From an uncultured Nostocoides sp. (lineage in GTDB: Bacteria; Actinomycetota; Actinomycetes; Actinomycetales; Dermatophilaceae): a stretch of DNA of 33,267 bases. Positions 22,915 to 31,425 of this stretch are shown here, piece after piece. The stretch spans positions 1 to 33,267 of the forward strand of contig CALCXF010000036.1 in NCBI GenBank assembly GCA_937907685.1, written 5' to 3'. The position numbers were made by a program, and so were the translations under genes. The notes under the pieces are model-generated. The model was not told the origin of the DNA. It ran no database searches and saw nothing but the letters and a program-made list of their open reading frames with translations. The first letter of the stretch is position 1, and each line of letters begins with the position of its first letter.

Positions 22915-24450
22915 TCAGGCCTCCAGGACCGCCACCGCTGCTTCGCGCCGGGGGTCACCGGCGGCCTCCAGCGACCCCTCAACCCGCCGGTATGCCGCCC
23001 CGACGCCACCGAAGTACATCTGCCGGGTGCCGTGGTCGACACCGCGCACCCCTGCCGCCGCCTCGACGGCGCTCGCGATGTCCGGGTCGCTCTCGTGGTC
23101 GACGACGGTCGAGCCGTCCGGGTCGAACCGCACGTGCAGCCTCGGCGCCTCGATGGCGTGCCGGAGGTCGGCGCCGTGGAGACAGCCCTGACCCAGCACG
23201 AGCATCAGTGCGGTCGTGATCCGGTCGGCGCCCGGCGACCCGATGGCCAGCACCCGGCCGTCGGCGGTGCGCCCCGTGGTGGGCGCCATGTTGGATGCAA
23301 GCCGGGTGCCGGGGGCCAGCCGGTGGAGGCCGAGCTTGTTGAGCTCGGGCTCGCCGAGGGCATTGTTGAGGAGCATTCCCGTGCCGGGGACGGTGATGCC
23401 GGCACCGTAGCCACTGGACATGGTGACCGCGCAGGCGGTGCCGTCGGCGTCGACGACGGACACGTTCGCCGTGCTCGAGCTCGTGGGGAGCCCGGCCAGG
23501 CCATGGCGGTCCACCGAGAGCAGCAGCTCGTGACCCGCGGCATCCAGGTCCTCGGCGAAGTCGTGCACCTGGAGCCGGTAGCTCAGCACGGCCCGCTGGA
23601 TCTCGATGATGTCCGGCCAGTGCCAGTCCCCGCGACGTCCCAGCTCCCCCAGCATCGCCGCGAGCATCGGGCCGCCGACCGAGGGTGGTGGGTTGACCGC
23701 GAGGTCCCAGTTCCCGACCCGCCTGCGCACGGGCTCCCGGAGGAGCGCGGTGTACTCCGCGAGGTCTCGGTTTGTCACGAGGCCGCCGTGTGCCTCCATG
23801 GACTCGACCATCGCCCGACCCACCTCACCGGTGGTGAGCACGGATGCTCCCTTCTCCGCGACGAGGTCCAGCACCGCGGCGAGTGGGTGGTTCGTCACCA
23901 CGTCACCCGCCTCGAGCGGCGAGCCGTCGGCCCGGGTGACGACGCCATGGGCCTCGGGGTCGGCACCGAACAGGGGGTCGGCGGTGAAGGCGAGGTACCG
24001 CGCGGCGGCCCCACCGATCGGGTACCCGTCGCGGCAGGCCGCCGCAGCCGGGGCGACCACGTCACGCCACGGCAGGAGGCCCAGCTCCTCGACCGCGACC
24101 TCACAGGCGGTCACCGCGCCGGGCGTCGCCACGGAGCCGTGCCCCGCATGGAGGCGCACCCCACCGCCGTAGTCCGTGACGACCTCCCGGACGCCCGATC
24201 CGAACCGGTCGAGCCCGAGTCCGCGGCCGGGCATCTCGACGTTCCCGTCGATGACGACCGGCTCCCCTCCAGCCGCCCACGCGGCCACGAACGCCCCGCC
24301 GGCGAGGGAGACGATTCCCGGCTCCGTGCTCATCGCGGCGAGGCCGGCCGCAACGGCGACGTCGACCGCGTTGCCGCCGGCGCGGGCGACCTGCCGCGCC
24401 GCGGCAAGGGACACGGGACCCGTGGCGGCGATGGCCACGGGTGCTTGCAT
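22915..24450 (-). CDS. Gamma-glutamyltransferase-like Ntn hydrolase
   Basis: This 511-residue protein of the gamma-glutamyltransferase/cephalosporin acylase type opens with ARQVARAGGNAVDVAVAAGLA and STEPGIVSLAGGAFV, and has GHGSVATPGAVTA and NPPPSVGGPML. The self-cleavage Thr should be Thr327 in SSSTANVSVVDADG. The usual neighbours are Thr-Thr-His, here Thr-Ala-Asn. The segment ITVPGTGMLLNNALGEPEL follows as in the family. No signal peptide is seen, so it is probably cytoplasmic, unlike classical periplasmic enzymes. The ATG at 24450 has AGGA eight bases before it. An ATG at 24459 is too close to that site. It is divergent from the phosphorylase gene across only 45 bp. The substrate is unknown. 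Confidence 0.85.
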   Translation of the reverse strand: MQAPVAIAATGPVSLAAARQVARAGGNAVDVAVAAGLAAMSTEPGIVSLAGGAFVAAWAAGGEPVVIDGNVEMPGRGLGLDRFGSGVREVVTDYGGGVRLHAGHGSVATPGAVTACEVAVEELGLLPWRDVVAPAAAACRDGYPIGGAAARYLAFTADPLFGADPEAHGVVTRADGSPLEAGDVVTNHPLAAVLDLVAEKGASVLTTGEVGRAMVESMEAHGGLVTNRDLAEYTALLREPVRRRVGNWDLAVNPPPSVGGPMLAAMLGELGRRGDWHWPDIIEIQRAVLSYRLQVHDFAEDLDAAGHELLLSVDRHGLAGLPTSSSTANVSVVDADGTACAVTMSSGYGAGITVPGTGMLLNNALGEPELNKLGLHRLAPGTRLASNMAPTTGRTADGRVLAIGSPGADRITTALMLVLGQGCLHGADLRHAIEAPRLHVRFDPDGSTVVDHESDPDIASAVEAAAGVRGVDHGTRQMYFGGVGAAYRRVEGSLEAAGDPRREAAVAVLEA

Positions 24451-24476
24451 GATGGGCATCCTGCCACCGCGATTCG

Positions 24477-24487
24477 CGAGGTAACGT
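24477..24487 (+). promoter_or_regulatory. Possible leaderless -10 element for the phosphorylase gene
   Basis: TAACGT (TANNNT) lies about eight bases before the ATG at 24496 and there is no Shine-Dalgarno sequence. The whole divergent gap is 45 bp, so promoters for both genes must overlap here. Confidence 0.4.
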
Positions 24488-24495
24488 GGCCGGTC

Positions 24496-25287
24496 ATGAC
24501 GCGTCCGCCCCTGGGGATCATCGCCGGGACGGGGTTCTACGACCTTGCGGCTCTCGAGGACCCCTCCTCGGAGACGATCACCACCGCGTTCGGCGACGCC
24601 CGGATCACCCGCGGCACCTGGCACGGCATCCCGGTGGTCTTCCTCACCCGGCACGGCGCGGGTCACTCCGTCCCGCCTCACCTCGTCAACTACCGGGCGA
24701 ACATCCGGGCGCTCGCCGACCTCGGGGTTAGGGACGTCGTTGCTGTCAACGTCACCGGCAGCATCGACCCCGACCTCAGGGCCGGCGACCTGCTCTGCCT
24801 GGACGACTTCGTCGACTTCACGAGGCAGCGCCCGGTCACCTTCTTCGATGGCTCGGGCCCCGAGGGGGTCGTGCACACCGACGTCCTGGAGCCTTACCAC
24901 CCGGCGGTGCGGCAGGAGATCCTCGACGCCGCCGCCGCGGCCGGCCGGCTGGTCCGCGACGGCGGCGTCTATGCCGCGTTCGAGGGTCCCCGGTTCGAGA
25001 CGCGCGCGGAGATCCGGCTGGCCCGCCTCGCCGGCGCCGACGTGGCGGGGATGACGGGCGTCCCCGAGGTCACCCTCGCCCTCGAGGCGGGTCTGCGGTA
25101 TGCCGCGATCTCGCTGGTCGTCAACCCCGCCTCGGGCGTCGGCGACAGCGAGGAGCCCATCACCATGGACGAGATCACCGAGGTCCTCTCCGCCACCTCC
25201 GCCGACGTGCTCGCGGTTCTCGACGAGCTGGTCCACACGCGGGCCACCTTCCCCGACCCCGACGCTCCGGCAGAACCCGCCCCATGA
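24496..25287 (+). CDS. MTAP/PNP family phosphorylase, probably methylthioinosine-type
   Basis: This 263-residue phosphorylase cleaves a purine (thio)nucleoside with phosphate. The family pattern is complete: IIAGTGFYD (phosphate loop), FLTRHGAGHSVPPHLVNYRAN, NVTGSIDPDLRAGDL, YAAFEGPRFETRAEIRLA (159-176), AGMTGVPEVTLALEAGLRYA, and SLVVNPASG. At residue 210 there is Asn where 6-amino-specific MTAP has Asp, and VVNPASG resembles the methylthioinosine phosphorylase of Pseudomonas. This points to a 6-oxopurine substrate. The neighbouring deaminase would supply methylthioinosine, giving hypoxanthine and methylthioribose-1-phosphate. Its TGA overlaps the ATG of the deaminase gene (ATGA). Specificity is inferred from the residue and the neighbour. 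Confidence 0.88.
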   Translation: MTRPPLGIIAGTGFYDLAALEDPSSETITTAFGDARITRGTWHGIPVVFLTRHGAGHSVPPHLVNYRANIRALADLGVRDVVAVNVTGSIDPDLRAGDLLCLDDFVDFTRQRPVTFFDGSGPEGVVHTDVLEPYHPAVRQEILDAAAAAGRLVRDGGVYAAFEGPRFETRAEIRLARLAGADVAGMTGVPEVTLALEAGLRYAAISLVVNPASGVGDSEEPITMDEITEVLSATSADVLAVLDELVHTRATFPDPDAPAEPAP

Positions 25288-26654
25288 GCCGGGTCCGCAT
25301 CGAGAACGCCGGCTACGTCGTCACCGTCGACGACACCGACACGATCCTTCGGGACACCACGGTCGTCGTCGAGGACGGCATCATCACCGAGATCAGCCGA
25401 GCGCAGCCGGCCACGAAAGAGGCCGGTGGCCCCAGCCGGGCCGCCGATGAGACGGTTCTCGACGCCGGTGGCAAGCTGCTGATGCCGGGTCTGGTCAACC
25501 TTCACACCCACCTCCCGATGACCCTGCTCCGCGGTCTCGCGGAGAACGTCGACCTCCAGGGGTTCCTCACCCGGGTCTGGGCCGCCGAGGGAGCCGTCAT
25601 GGATCCCGACACTGTCGAGCTGGGGGCCACCCTCGGCGCGATCGAGTCGCTGCTGGGCGGCTGCACGACGCAGCTGGACATGTACTTCCACCACGAGGCC
25701 GCCCACCGTGGCGCGGTGGCCGCCGGCAGCCGGCACGTCATCGGCCCGGTCTTCTTCGACGGCCCCGGGCCCGACGGGCTCACGTGGCAGGAGCGCCTCG
25801 ACAGCCTGCGCACCTGGCCAGGCGTCCTGGACCGGATCGGCGGCCCCTGCATCCCCGTCGCGGCGATGCCGCACGCCACCTACACCTGCGGACCCGACGG
25901 CTTGGCCGAGGTCGTCACCGTGCTCCGCTCGCTCCTCGCCGACGACCCTCGACCGGGTCTCCTCACCACTCACGTCTCGGAGAACGAGGCCGAGAACGAC
26001 GGCATCCGCGAGCGCTACGGCGCATCGCCGACCGAGGTGCTGGCCCGTTCCGGCTGGGTCCAGCGCGACCTCCCCCTCGTCGTCGGCCACGGCGTGCAGC
26101 TCAGCGAGAGGGACCGGACGCTGCTCGGGGACGCCCACGCTGCGGTGGGGCACTGCCCCGGTTCGAACTCCAAGCTCGCCAGCGGTGCGCTTCGGTGGGA
26201 GGACGTGCGCTCGAGCGGCATCCGCATCGGTCTCGGCACCGACGGCTGCTCCAGCTCCAACGACCTCGACATGTGGCTCGTGATGCGACAGGCGGCTCTG
26301 CTCGCTCGCCTCACGAGTGGGCGGCCGGATGTGGCGAGCGCGGCCGAGGTGCTCCGGGCCTGCACGATCGAGGGTGCGCGCGCCCTCGGGCTGGGCGACC
26401 AGATCGGGTCCGTGGAGGTCGGCAAGCGAGCAGATCTCGTGCTCCTCGACCTCCAGGCGCCGCACCTGACACCGGTTCACGACGTCGAGGCGCTGCTCGT
26501 CTTCGCAGCTGGCCGTGGCGACGTCACCGACGTCCTCGTCGACGGGGAGCCGGTGGTCCGCGGGCGGCGCAGCACCCGCGTCGACGTGCCGGCACTCCTG
26601 GCCCGGGCGCGGGCGAGGGGGAAGGCGGCATGGGCGGCGGTGGACGTCTCGTGA
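25284..26654 (+). CDS. mtaD: MtaD-like 5-methylthioadenosine/S-adenosylhomocysteine deaminase
   Basis: This 456-residue metal-dependent amidohydrolase has the full ligand set: NLHTHLPM (His74, His76), PHATYTCGP (His197), THVSENEAEN (His230, Glu233), VVGHGVQLS (His269), GHCPGSNSKLASG (His290) and LGTDGCSSSNDLDMW (Asp320). These sequences and the SNDLDMW phrase match MTA/SAH deaminases more than chlorohydrolases or guanine deaminase. The N- and C-terminal parts form the usual composite beta-sandwich. It should convert methylthioadenosine to methylthioinosine. SAH or adenosine are alternatives. Start and stop both overlap neighbours (ATGA before, GTGA after), so four genes are translationally chained. 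Confidence 0.87.
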   Translation: MSRVRIENAGYVVTVDDTDTILRDTTVVVEDGIITEISRAQPATKEAGGPSRAADETVLDAGGKLLMPGLVNLHTHLPMTLLRGLAENVDLQGFLTRVWAAEGAVMDPDTVELGATLGAIESLLGGCTTQLDMYFHHEAAHRGAVAAGSRHVIGPVFFDGPGPDGLTWQERLDSLRTWPGVLDRIGGPCIPVAAMPHATYTCGPDGLAEVVTVLRSLLADDPRPGLLTTHVSENEAENDGIRERYGASPTEVLARSGWVQRDLPLVVGHGVQLSERDRTLLGDAHAAVGHCPGSNSKLASGALRWEDVRSSGIRIGLGTDGCSSSNDLDMWLVMRQAALLARLTSGRPDVASAAEVLRACTIEGARALGLGDQIGSVEVGKRADLVLLDLQAPHLTPVHDVEALLVFAAGRGDVTDVLVDGEPVVRGRRSTRVDVPALLARARARGKAAWAAVDVS

Positions 26655-27118
26655 CGGTGCAGAGCGCGGAGGAGGTCATCGCCCGCCTCGGGATGCAGCC
26701 GATCCCCGAGGAGGGCGCGTGGTTCGTCGCAGGTCCGCGCACGCAGGACCTCAACGCGATCACCGTGCTCCTCACCGACGCCCCCGACGGCTTCTCGGCG
26801 ATGCACCGGCTCACGATCGACGAGGGGTGGCAGTGGCTCGACGGTGCTCCGACCGCACTGCTCCGTCTGCGCCCGGGGGGCTCGGGTGTGCTCAACTACG
26901 TCGGCCCGCAGGCCGGTCAGTTCCTCGTGCGGCGCGGCACCTGGATGGGCGCCTCGACGCTCGGGAACTGGAGTCTGCTCGCCTGCTGGTGCTCGCCCGC
27001 CTTCCGCCCGGAGCACTTCGAGCTCGGCCGACGCGACGAGCTCGTGCGGTCGTACCCCTCCTACGCGACCGAGATCGCCCTGCTCACCCGCGACGAGCCA
27101 GTCGGGCGGATGCGATGA
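26651..27118 (+). CDS. DUF985 (cupin_5) family protein
   Basis: This 155-residue cupin opens with SAEEVIARLGMQPIPEEGAWF, the typical start of DUF985 proteins (LGLQPHPEGGYYRET in relatives), and continues with AMHRLTIDEGWQWLDGAPTALLRL, VLNYVGPQAGQFLVRRGTWMGAST and WSLLACWCSPAFRPEHFELG. The expected His and Glu metal or substrate residues are in the MHRLTIDE and FRPEHFELG strands. The function is uncertain. The GTG at 26651 overlaps the deaminase stop (GTGA), and its own stop overlaps the next start (ATGA). Its place in the purine cluster suggests action on a sugar or sugar-phosphate released there, but this is inference. Confidence 0.85.
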   Translation: MTVQSAEEVIARLGMQPIPEEGAWFVAGPRTQDLNAITVLLTDAPDGFSAMHRLTIDEGWQWLDGAPTALLRLRPGGSGVLNYVGPQAGQFLVRRGTWMGASTLGNWSLLACWCSPAFRPEHFELGRRDELVRSYPSYATEIALLTRDEPVGRMR

Positions 27119-27867
27119 GCGCGCTCGTCACCGGCGCGAGCGGTGGGCTCGGTCGTGCGGTGGCCATCGCCCTCGCCGCCGGCGGCCACGACGTCGGCGT
27201 CCACTACCGCAGCGACCTCGAGGGGGCGGAGGGGGTGGTCCACGAGGTGCAGGGCCTGGGTCGACACGCCGTGGCGCTCCATGCGGACCTCGGCGTCGAC
27301 GACGGGGACGACCTCGATGCCGTCTGCGACGACCTCCTCACGCGGTGCCACGACGCCGTCGGTCCGGTGAGTGTCGTCGTGCTGAATGCCTTCCCCCAGG
27401 ACCACCTCGACTGGGACGACCTGGACACCGCCGCGTGGGACGCGTTCCACCGCGCTGGCCTGCGCCCCACGACCGCCCTTCTCCACCGCGCCGCCGTGCG
27501 TCTGGCACGCGGGGGGGTCGTCGTCGTCATCGGCTCGATCGAGGGACTCCGACCCACCCCCGGTCACGCGCCGTATGCCGTCGCCAAGGCGGCGCTGCAC
27601 CACCTCACCGCCGCGGCGGCCACCGAGCTCGGCCCCCGAGGCATCCGGGTCGTCGCCGTCGCCCCCGGCCTGGTGGCCCGCGAGGGACTGGAGACCGCGT
27701 GGCCCGAGGGGGTGGAGCGGTGGCGGAAGGCCTCCGCCCTCGGCCGCCCCGTGACAGCGGAGGAGGTCGCGGCGACCGTCGCCTTCCTCGCCTCACCGGC
27801 CGCATCCGGCATCACGGGCACCACCATCCCCGTGGATGCGGGGTGGTCCGCCTCACCGGGTTGGTGA
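27115..27867 (+). CDS. Short-chain dehydrogenase/reductase (SDR)
   Basis: This 250-residue classical SDR has the cofactor motif TGASGGLG (6-13), a Tyr-Arg-Ser sequence after strand 2 (VHYRSD, suggesting NADPH preference), LNAFPQD where NAG is usual (91-93), catalytic Ser141 (IGSIEG), Tyr154 and Lys158 (YAVAKAA) and the C-terminal GITGTTIPVDAGW. The Phe in place of Gly in NAG is found in pteridine-reductase-like branches. It is translationally coupled to the cupin gene and ends 144 bp before the nucleoside importer, so it may act in the same pathway. The substrate cannot be told. Confidence 0.88.
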   Translation: MSALVTGASGGLGRAVAIALAAGGHDVGVHYRSDLEGAEGVVHEVQGLGRHAVALHADLGVDDGDDLDAVCDDLLTRCHDAVGPVSVVVLNAFPQDHLDWDDLDTAAWDAFHRAGLRPTTALLHRAAVRLARGGVVVVIGSIEGLRPTPGHAPYAVAKAALHHLTAAAATELGPRGIRVVAVAPGLVAREGLETAWPEGVERWRKASALGRPVTAEEVAATVAFLASPAASGITGTTIPVDAGWSASPGW

Positions 27868-27971
27868 CTGTCGCCAGTCCGGCGGTGTGCATCTCGTCAC
27901 GACGCCCCTCTGGCGAGGTCACAACCCGACAACGACACTCAGGGGGCCCACCGTGTGGAGCACCCACGCCG

Positions 27972-27977
27972 TAACAT
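27972..27977 (+). promoter_or_regulatory. Possible -10 box for the nucleoside importer operon
   Basis: TAACAT lies 34 bases upstream of the BMP-gene ATG in the only sizable gap of this cluster. No matching -35 hexamer is seen at normal spacing, so this is tentative. Confidence 0.3.
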
Positions 27978-28011
27978 CGCCCCGTCTCACCCGATCTCCA
28001 AGGAGAACTTC

Positions 28012-29103
28012 ATGAAGTCCACGCGTTACCTGGTCGCAGCGCCGGCGGCGCTCGCCCTGGCCCTGGCCGGCTGTGGCGGCAGCACCGGCACCACCGACAC
28101 CCCGGCCGCCTCCGGCGCCTCCTCTGCGGCAGGTGCGCCCGCCGACGACTCCAACTGCGCCGATGCCGAGGTGTTCTGCATCGGTCTCGTCACCGACACC
28201 GGCAAGGTGGACGACAAGTCGTTCAACCAGTCCGCCCACGAGGGCGCGCAAGCGGCCGCCGAGGAGACCCAGGGCTTCTACAAGTACGTCGAGACCCAGG
28301 ATGCCAAGGACTACGCCTCGAACATCGCGCAGTTCACCAACAAGAAGTACGACGTCCTCATCACCGTCGGCTTCCTCATGACCGACGCCACCGCTCAGGC
28401 CGCCGCCGAGAACCCGGAGACCCGGTTCATCGGTGTCGACCAGGGCTACGACGCGAAGAAGGTCACCGTCAAGAACGTCACCGGCCTCGTCTTCCCGGAG
28501 GACCAGGCGGGCTACGGCGCCGGCTACCTCGCGGGCCTGATGACGAAGACCAACAAGCTCGGCCAGGTCCTCGGCCTCCAGATCCCGCCGGTCGAGAAGT
28601 TCGCCAAGGGCTTCGAGGCGGGCGCCAAGGCGGCCAACTCGGCCGTCAGCGTGACGACGGTCTACCACCCCGCTGCCGACAACGCCTTCAACGACCCGGT
28701 ATGGGGTGCGGGCGAGGCGAAGAAGCAGCTCGCCCAGGGTGCGGACGTCATCTTCGGCGCCGGCGGCAACACCGGTAACGGTGCTCTCCAGGAGGTCGCG
28801 AAGACCGCCGGTGCGGGCACGGACAAGTTCTGCATCGGTGTCGACACCGACCAGTGGGACACCGTTCCCGCCGCCCAGCCGTGCCTCGTCACCTCGGCGA
28901 TGAAGCTCATCAACGAGGGCGTCACCGACACGGTCGTCCAGGCCAAGGACGGCGACTTCACCGAGCTCCAGACGCTGGGCAAGGCCGGCCTCGCTCCGTA
29001 CCACGACTTCGAGTCGGTCGTCCCCGCGGACGTCAAGGCGAAGGTGGACGAGGTCGTCAAGCAGATGGAGGCCGGCACGCTGAAGACCGGCGTCACGCTC
29101 TGA
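28012..29103 (+). CDS. BMP family nucleoside-binding lipoprotein (PnrA-like)
   Basis: This 363-residue substrate-binding lipoprotein has a signal with lipobox LALAGC (Cys21) and a Ser/Thr/Gly linker. The mature part matches basic membrane protein/PnrA proteins, which bind purine nucleosides: IGLVTDTGKVDDKSFNQSAHEGAQ, YDVLITVGFLMTDATAQAA, FPEDQAGYGAGYLAGLM, and IFGAGGNTGNGALQEV followed by FCIGVDTDQWD. The DDKSFNQ and GVDTDQW motifs are the ligand-site signatures. AAGGAGAACTTC directly before the ATG is an ideal ribosome binding site. A strong hairpin after the stop separates it from the permease genes, which fits the higher expression binding proteins usually have. Confidence 0.95.
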   Translation: MKSTRYLVAAPAALALALAGCGGSTGTTDTPAASGASSAAGAPADDSNCADAEVFCIGLVTDTGKVDDKSFNQSAHEGAQAAAEETQGFYKYVETQDAKDYASNIAQFTNKKYDVLITVGFLMTDATAQAAAENPETRFIGVDQGYDAKKVTVKNVTGLVFPEDQAGYGAGYLAGLMTKTNKLGQVLGLQIPPVEKFAKGFEAGAKAANSAVSVTTVYHPAADNAFNDPVWGAGEAKKQLAQGADVIFGAGGNTGNGALQEVAKTAGAGTDKFCIGVDTDQWDTVPAAQPCLVTSAMKLINEGVTDTVVQAKDGDFTELQTLGKAGLAPYHDFESVVPADVKAKVDEVVKQMEAGTLKTGVTL

Positions 29104-29151
29104 CACCGGGACGTCCGGGCCACGGCGACGCGTGACCCGACCACCTCGAGA

Positions 29152-29187
29152 CTGGGGGCGGGCACCCACCCGGGTGCCCGCCCCCAG
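29152..29187 (+). terminator. 16-bp perfect hairpin between BMP gene and permease genes
   Basis: CTGGGGGCGGGCACCC pairs perfectly around the loop ACCC. It lies 48 bases after the BMP stop and 83 bases before the next start. With no T-run it could act as a partial terminator or protect the 3' end of the BMP message. Confidence 0.65.
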
Positions 29188-29270
29188 CGCGTCGTCGCCG
29201 AGGCGACGTGGCCCTTTTGCCCCGGGCCGCGACACGCAACACTGTGGGCACCGACCGACATTGGAGTCAC

Positions 29271-30422
29271 ATGTCCGAGACACCCACGGTGGCCGAGCAG
29301 GCTGCGCCTCCGCCGGCCAAGGCGCCCCCGCCGGTCGAACAGCGGCCCGCCCAGCCGCTGGCGTACCTGCTCAGCCACCAGAGTGGCGTCGTCATCGTCG
29401 TGGCACTCGTCATCGCCCTCCTCGTCGGCGCGGCCCTGATCCGCTACCAGGGCGTCAACCCCTGGTACGCGTACGAGACGCTGCTGCGTGAGGCGTTGTT
29501 CGTCCCGGGCGGCCTCACCCGGACGCTGCAGAAGACGGCCCCACTCGTCCTGACCGGCCTTGCGGTCGTCCTCCCGCTGCGGGTCGGCCTGTTCAACATC
29601 GGCGGTCAGGGGCAGCTCGTCTTCGGCGCCATGTTCGGTGCGTGGGTCGCGTATGCCGCGGGCGGCGCCGGCTTCCTGGGCGCCGTCCTCGGCATGGTGG
29701 CGGGAGCCCTCGCCGGCGCGTTCGTCGGCTTCATCGCCGGAATCCTCAAGGCGACCCGCGGGGTGCACGAGGTCATCACGACGATCATGCTCAACTACAT
29801 CGCCGCAGGTGTGACCTGGTGGCTCGTCATCGGCCCGCTCGAGGCCGAGTCCTCGAAGACCAGCGGCATCCCGCAGACCGAGCTGATCCCGGAGGCGTCC
29901 CGGGTCGGCGCGGCGGCCGGCATCCCCATCGGCTTCGTCTTCGCAGTCCTCCTGGCGGTGCTGTGCTGGTGGATGCTGGGCCGCACCACGCTCGGGTTCC
30001 GCTTCAACACCGTGGGAGCCAACAAGCACGCCGCGGGCTACGCCGGGATCTCGATCAGCCGCATCGTCACCCTGTCGATGATCTTCGGCGGCGGGCTCGC
30101 CGGCCTGGCGGGTGCCCTCGAGGCGATGGGCACCCTCCACAGGTTCGAGCCGGCCATCGGGGGCACCCTGGGCTTCGACGGCATCACCATCGCCCTCCTG
30201 GCCCGGGCCAACCCCCTCGCCACGATCCCCGCGGCCTTCCTCGTGGGCGTGCTGCGAACCGGTGCGCCCGGGCTGCAGTTCGCCACGGGCATCGCCCCGG
30301 AGGTCGTCGACCTGCTCCTCGCGATCATCCTGCTCATGGTCTCGATCCCCGTGCTCGGCAAGTGGATCTTCCGGAGCCGGGCCGACAAGGTCACCGCCGC
30401 CTCGACGAGCTGGGGCAGCTGA
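29271..30422 (+). CDS. Nucleoside ABC transporter permease (NupP/BmpB-like)
   Basis: This 383-residue permease is of the branched-chain/ribose-type fold used by BMP importers. After a Pro/Ala-rich cytoplasmic leader (residues 1-30), segments include VVIVVALVIALLVGAALI, a conserved block LVLTGLAVVLPLRVGLFNIGGQGQL (FNIGGQGQ is diagnostic), GVHEVITTIMLNYIAAGVTWWLV and GYAGISISRIVTLSMIFGGGLAGLAG. The long leader is common in actinobacteria. Only one base lies between its stop and the second permease. GGAG is four bases before the ATG. Confidence 0.93.
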   Translation: MSETPTVAEQAAPPPAKAPPPVEQRPAQPLAYLLSHQSGVVIVVALVIALLVGAALIRYQGVNPWYAYETLLREALFVPGGLTRTLQKTAPLVLTGLAVVLPLRVGLFNIGGQGQLVFGAMFGAWVAYAAGGAGFLGAVLGMVAGALAGAFVGFIAGILKATRGVHEVITTIMLNYIAAGVTWWLVIGPLEAESSKTSGIPQTELIPEASRVGAAAGIPIGFVFAVLLAVLCWWMLGRTTLGFRFNTVGANKHAAGYAGISISRIVTLSMIFGGGLAGLAGALEAMGTLHRFEPAIGGTLGFDGITIALLARANPLATIPAAFLVGVLRTGAPGLQFATGIAPEVVDLLLAIILLMVSIPVLGKWIFRSRADKVTAASTSWGS

Positions 30423-30423
30423 C

Positions 30424-31425
30424 ATGACGACGTCGTGGCTCACCAAGAACCGCACGAACGTGGTCGTCGGGGCGGTCGTGCTCGTCGCGGCCTACATCTT
30501 CTACTACGCCCAGAACGACATCGCCCCGAGCATGTACGCCTCCGCCTGGGGTTACGCCATCCCGCTCGTCCTGGCCGCCCTCGTCGGGGTCATCGGCGAG
30601 CGCTCGGGAGTCGTCAACATCGGCATCGAGGGCCAGATGCTCGTCGCCGCCTTCGCCGGGTTCTTCGCGGCGGCGTACAGCGGGTCCCTCCTCGTCGGAG
30701 TCCTCGCGGGCATCGGCAGCGGCCTGATCCTGGGCGGCTTCCTCGCCTGGACGAGCGTCAAGTGGCGCATGGACCAGATCATCGCCGGTGTCGTGCTCAA
30801 CATCGTCGCCACCGGCATCACGTCGTTCTACTACACACCCGGCCAGGTGCTCCCGGGGTTGATGCCGAGCTTCGACGTCCCGGTGCTCTCGAGCATCCCG
30901 CTCATCGGCGACGTCTTCTTCACCGGGACGAGCATCTTCGCGACGTTGGCCATCCTCGCGGCGATCGGCGTCCACATCGCCCTGTTCCACTCGAGGTGGG
31001 GCCTGCGCACGCGCGCCGTGGGGGAGTACCCCTCGGCGGCCGACACGGCCGGCATCAACGTCGAGTGGCTTCGGATCGTCAACGTGACCCTCGCCGGCTC
31101 CCTGGCCGGGTGCGCCGGGGTCTACCTCTCCATGGATGCGTCGTCGTCGTTCGAGCGCGGCATGGTGGCCGGTCGAGGCTTCCTCGCCCTCGCCATCATG
31201 ATCATGGGGGCCTGGCGGCCGCTGCGCGCGTTCGTCATGGCGATCTTCTTCGGGTTCATCAACGCGGTGGCGTCCCAGCTCCAGCAGAGCGGGAACATCG
31301 ACCTCCCACCGCAGCTCACCGGCACGCTGCCGTTCGTCGTGACGATCATCGTCCTCGCCGTGGCCGCCGGCAGGGTCCGAGCGCCGGCCGCGGTCGGGCA
31401 GCCGTACGTCAAGGGAGACCAGTGA
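30424..31425 (+). CDS. Nucleoside ABC transporter permease (NupQ/BmpC-like)
   Basis: This second permease of the nucleoside importer has 333 residues. The conserved block YAIPLVLAALVGVIGERSGVVNIGIEGQML carries the NIGIEGQM signature paired with FNIGGQGQ of the first permease. Further segments are WRMDQIIAGVVLNIVATGITSFYY, GLRTRAVGEYPSAADTAGINV and GRGFLALAIMIMGAWRPLRAF. Together the two form the transmembrane channel. Its stop shares a base with the ATPase start (TGATG), giving translational coupling. Confidence 0.94.
   Translation: MTTSWLTKNRTNVVVGAVVLVAAYIFYYAQNDIAPSMYASAWGYAIPLVLAALVGVIGERSGVVNIGIEGQMLVAAFAGFFAAAYSGSLLVGVLAGIGSGLILGGFLAWTSVKWRMDQIIAGVVLNIVATGITSFYYTPGQVLPGLMPSFDVPVLSSIPLIGDVFFTGTSIFATLAILAAIGVHIALFHSRWGLRTRAVGEYPSAADTAGINVEWLRIVNVTLAGSLAGCAGVYLSMDASSSFERGMVAGRGFLALAIMIMGAWRPLRAFVMAIFFGFINAVASQLQQSGNIDLPPQLTGTLPFVVTIIVLAVAAGRVRAPAAVGQPYVKGDQ

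Noticed and set aside
22537..24495. N-terminal extension of the phosphorylase gene
   Set aside because: The extension is antisense to the gamma-glutamyltransferase-like gene. The family start MTRPPLGIIAGTGFYD is at 24496.
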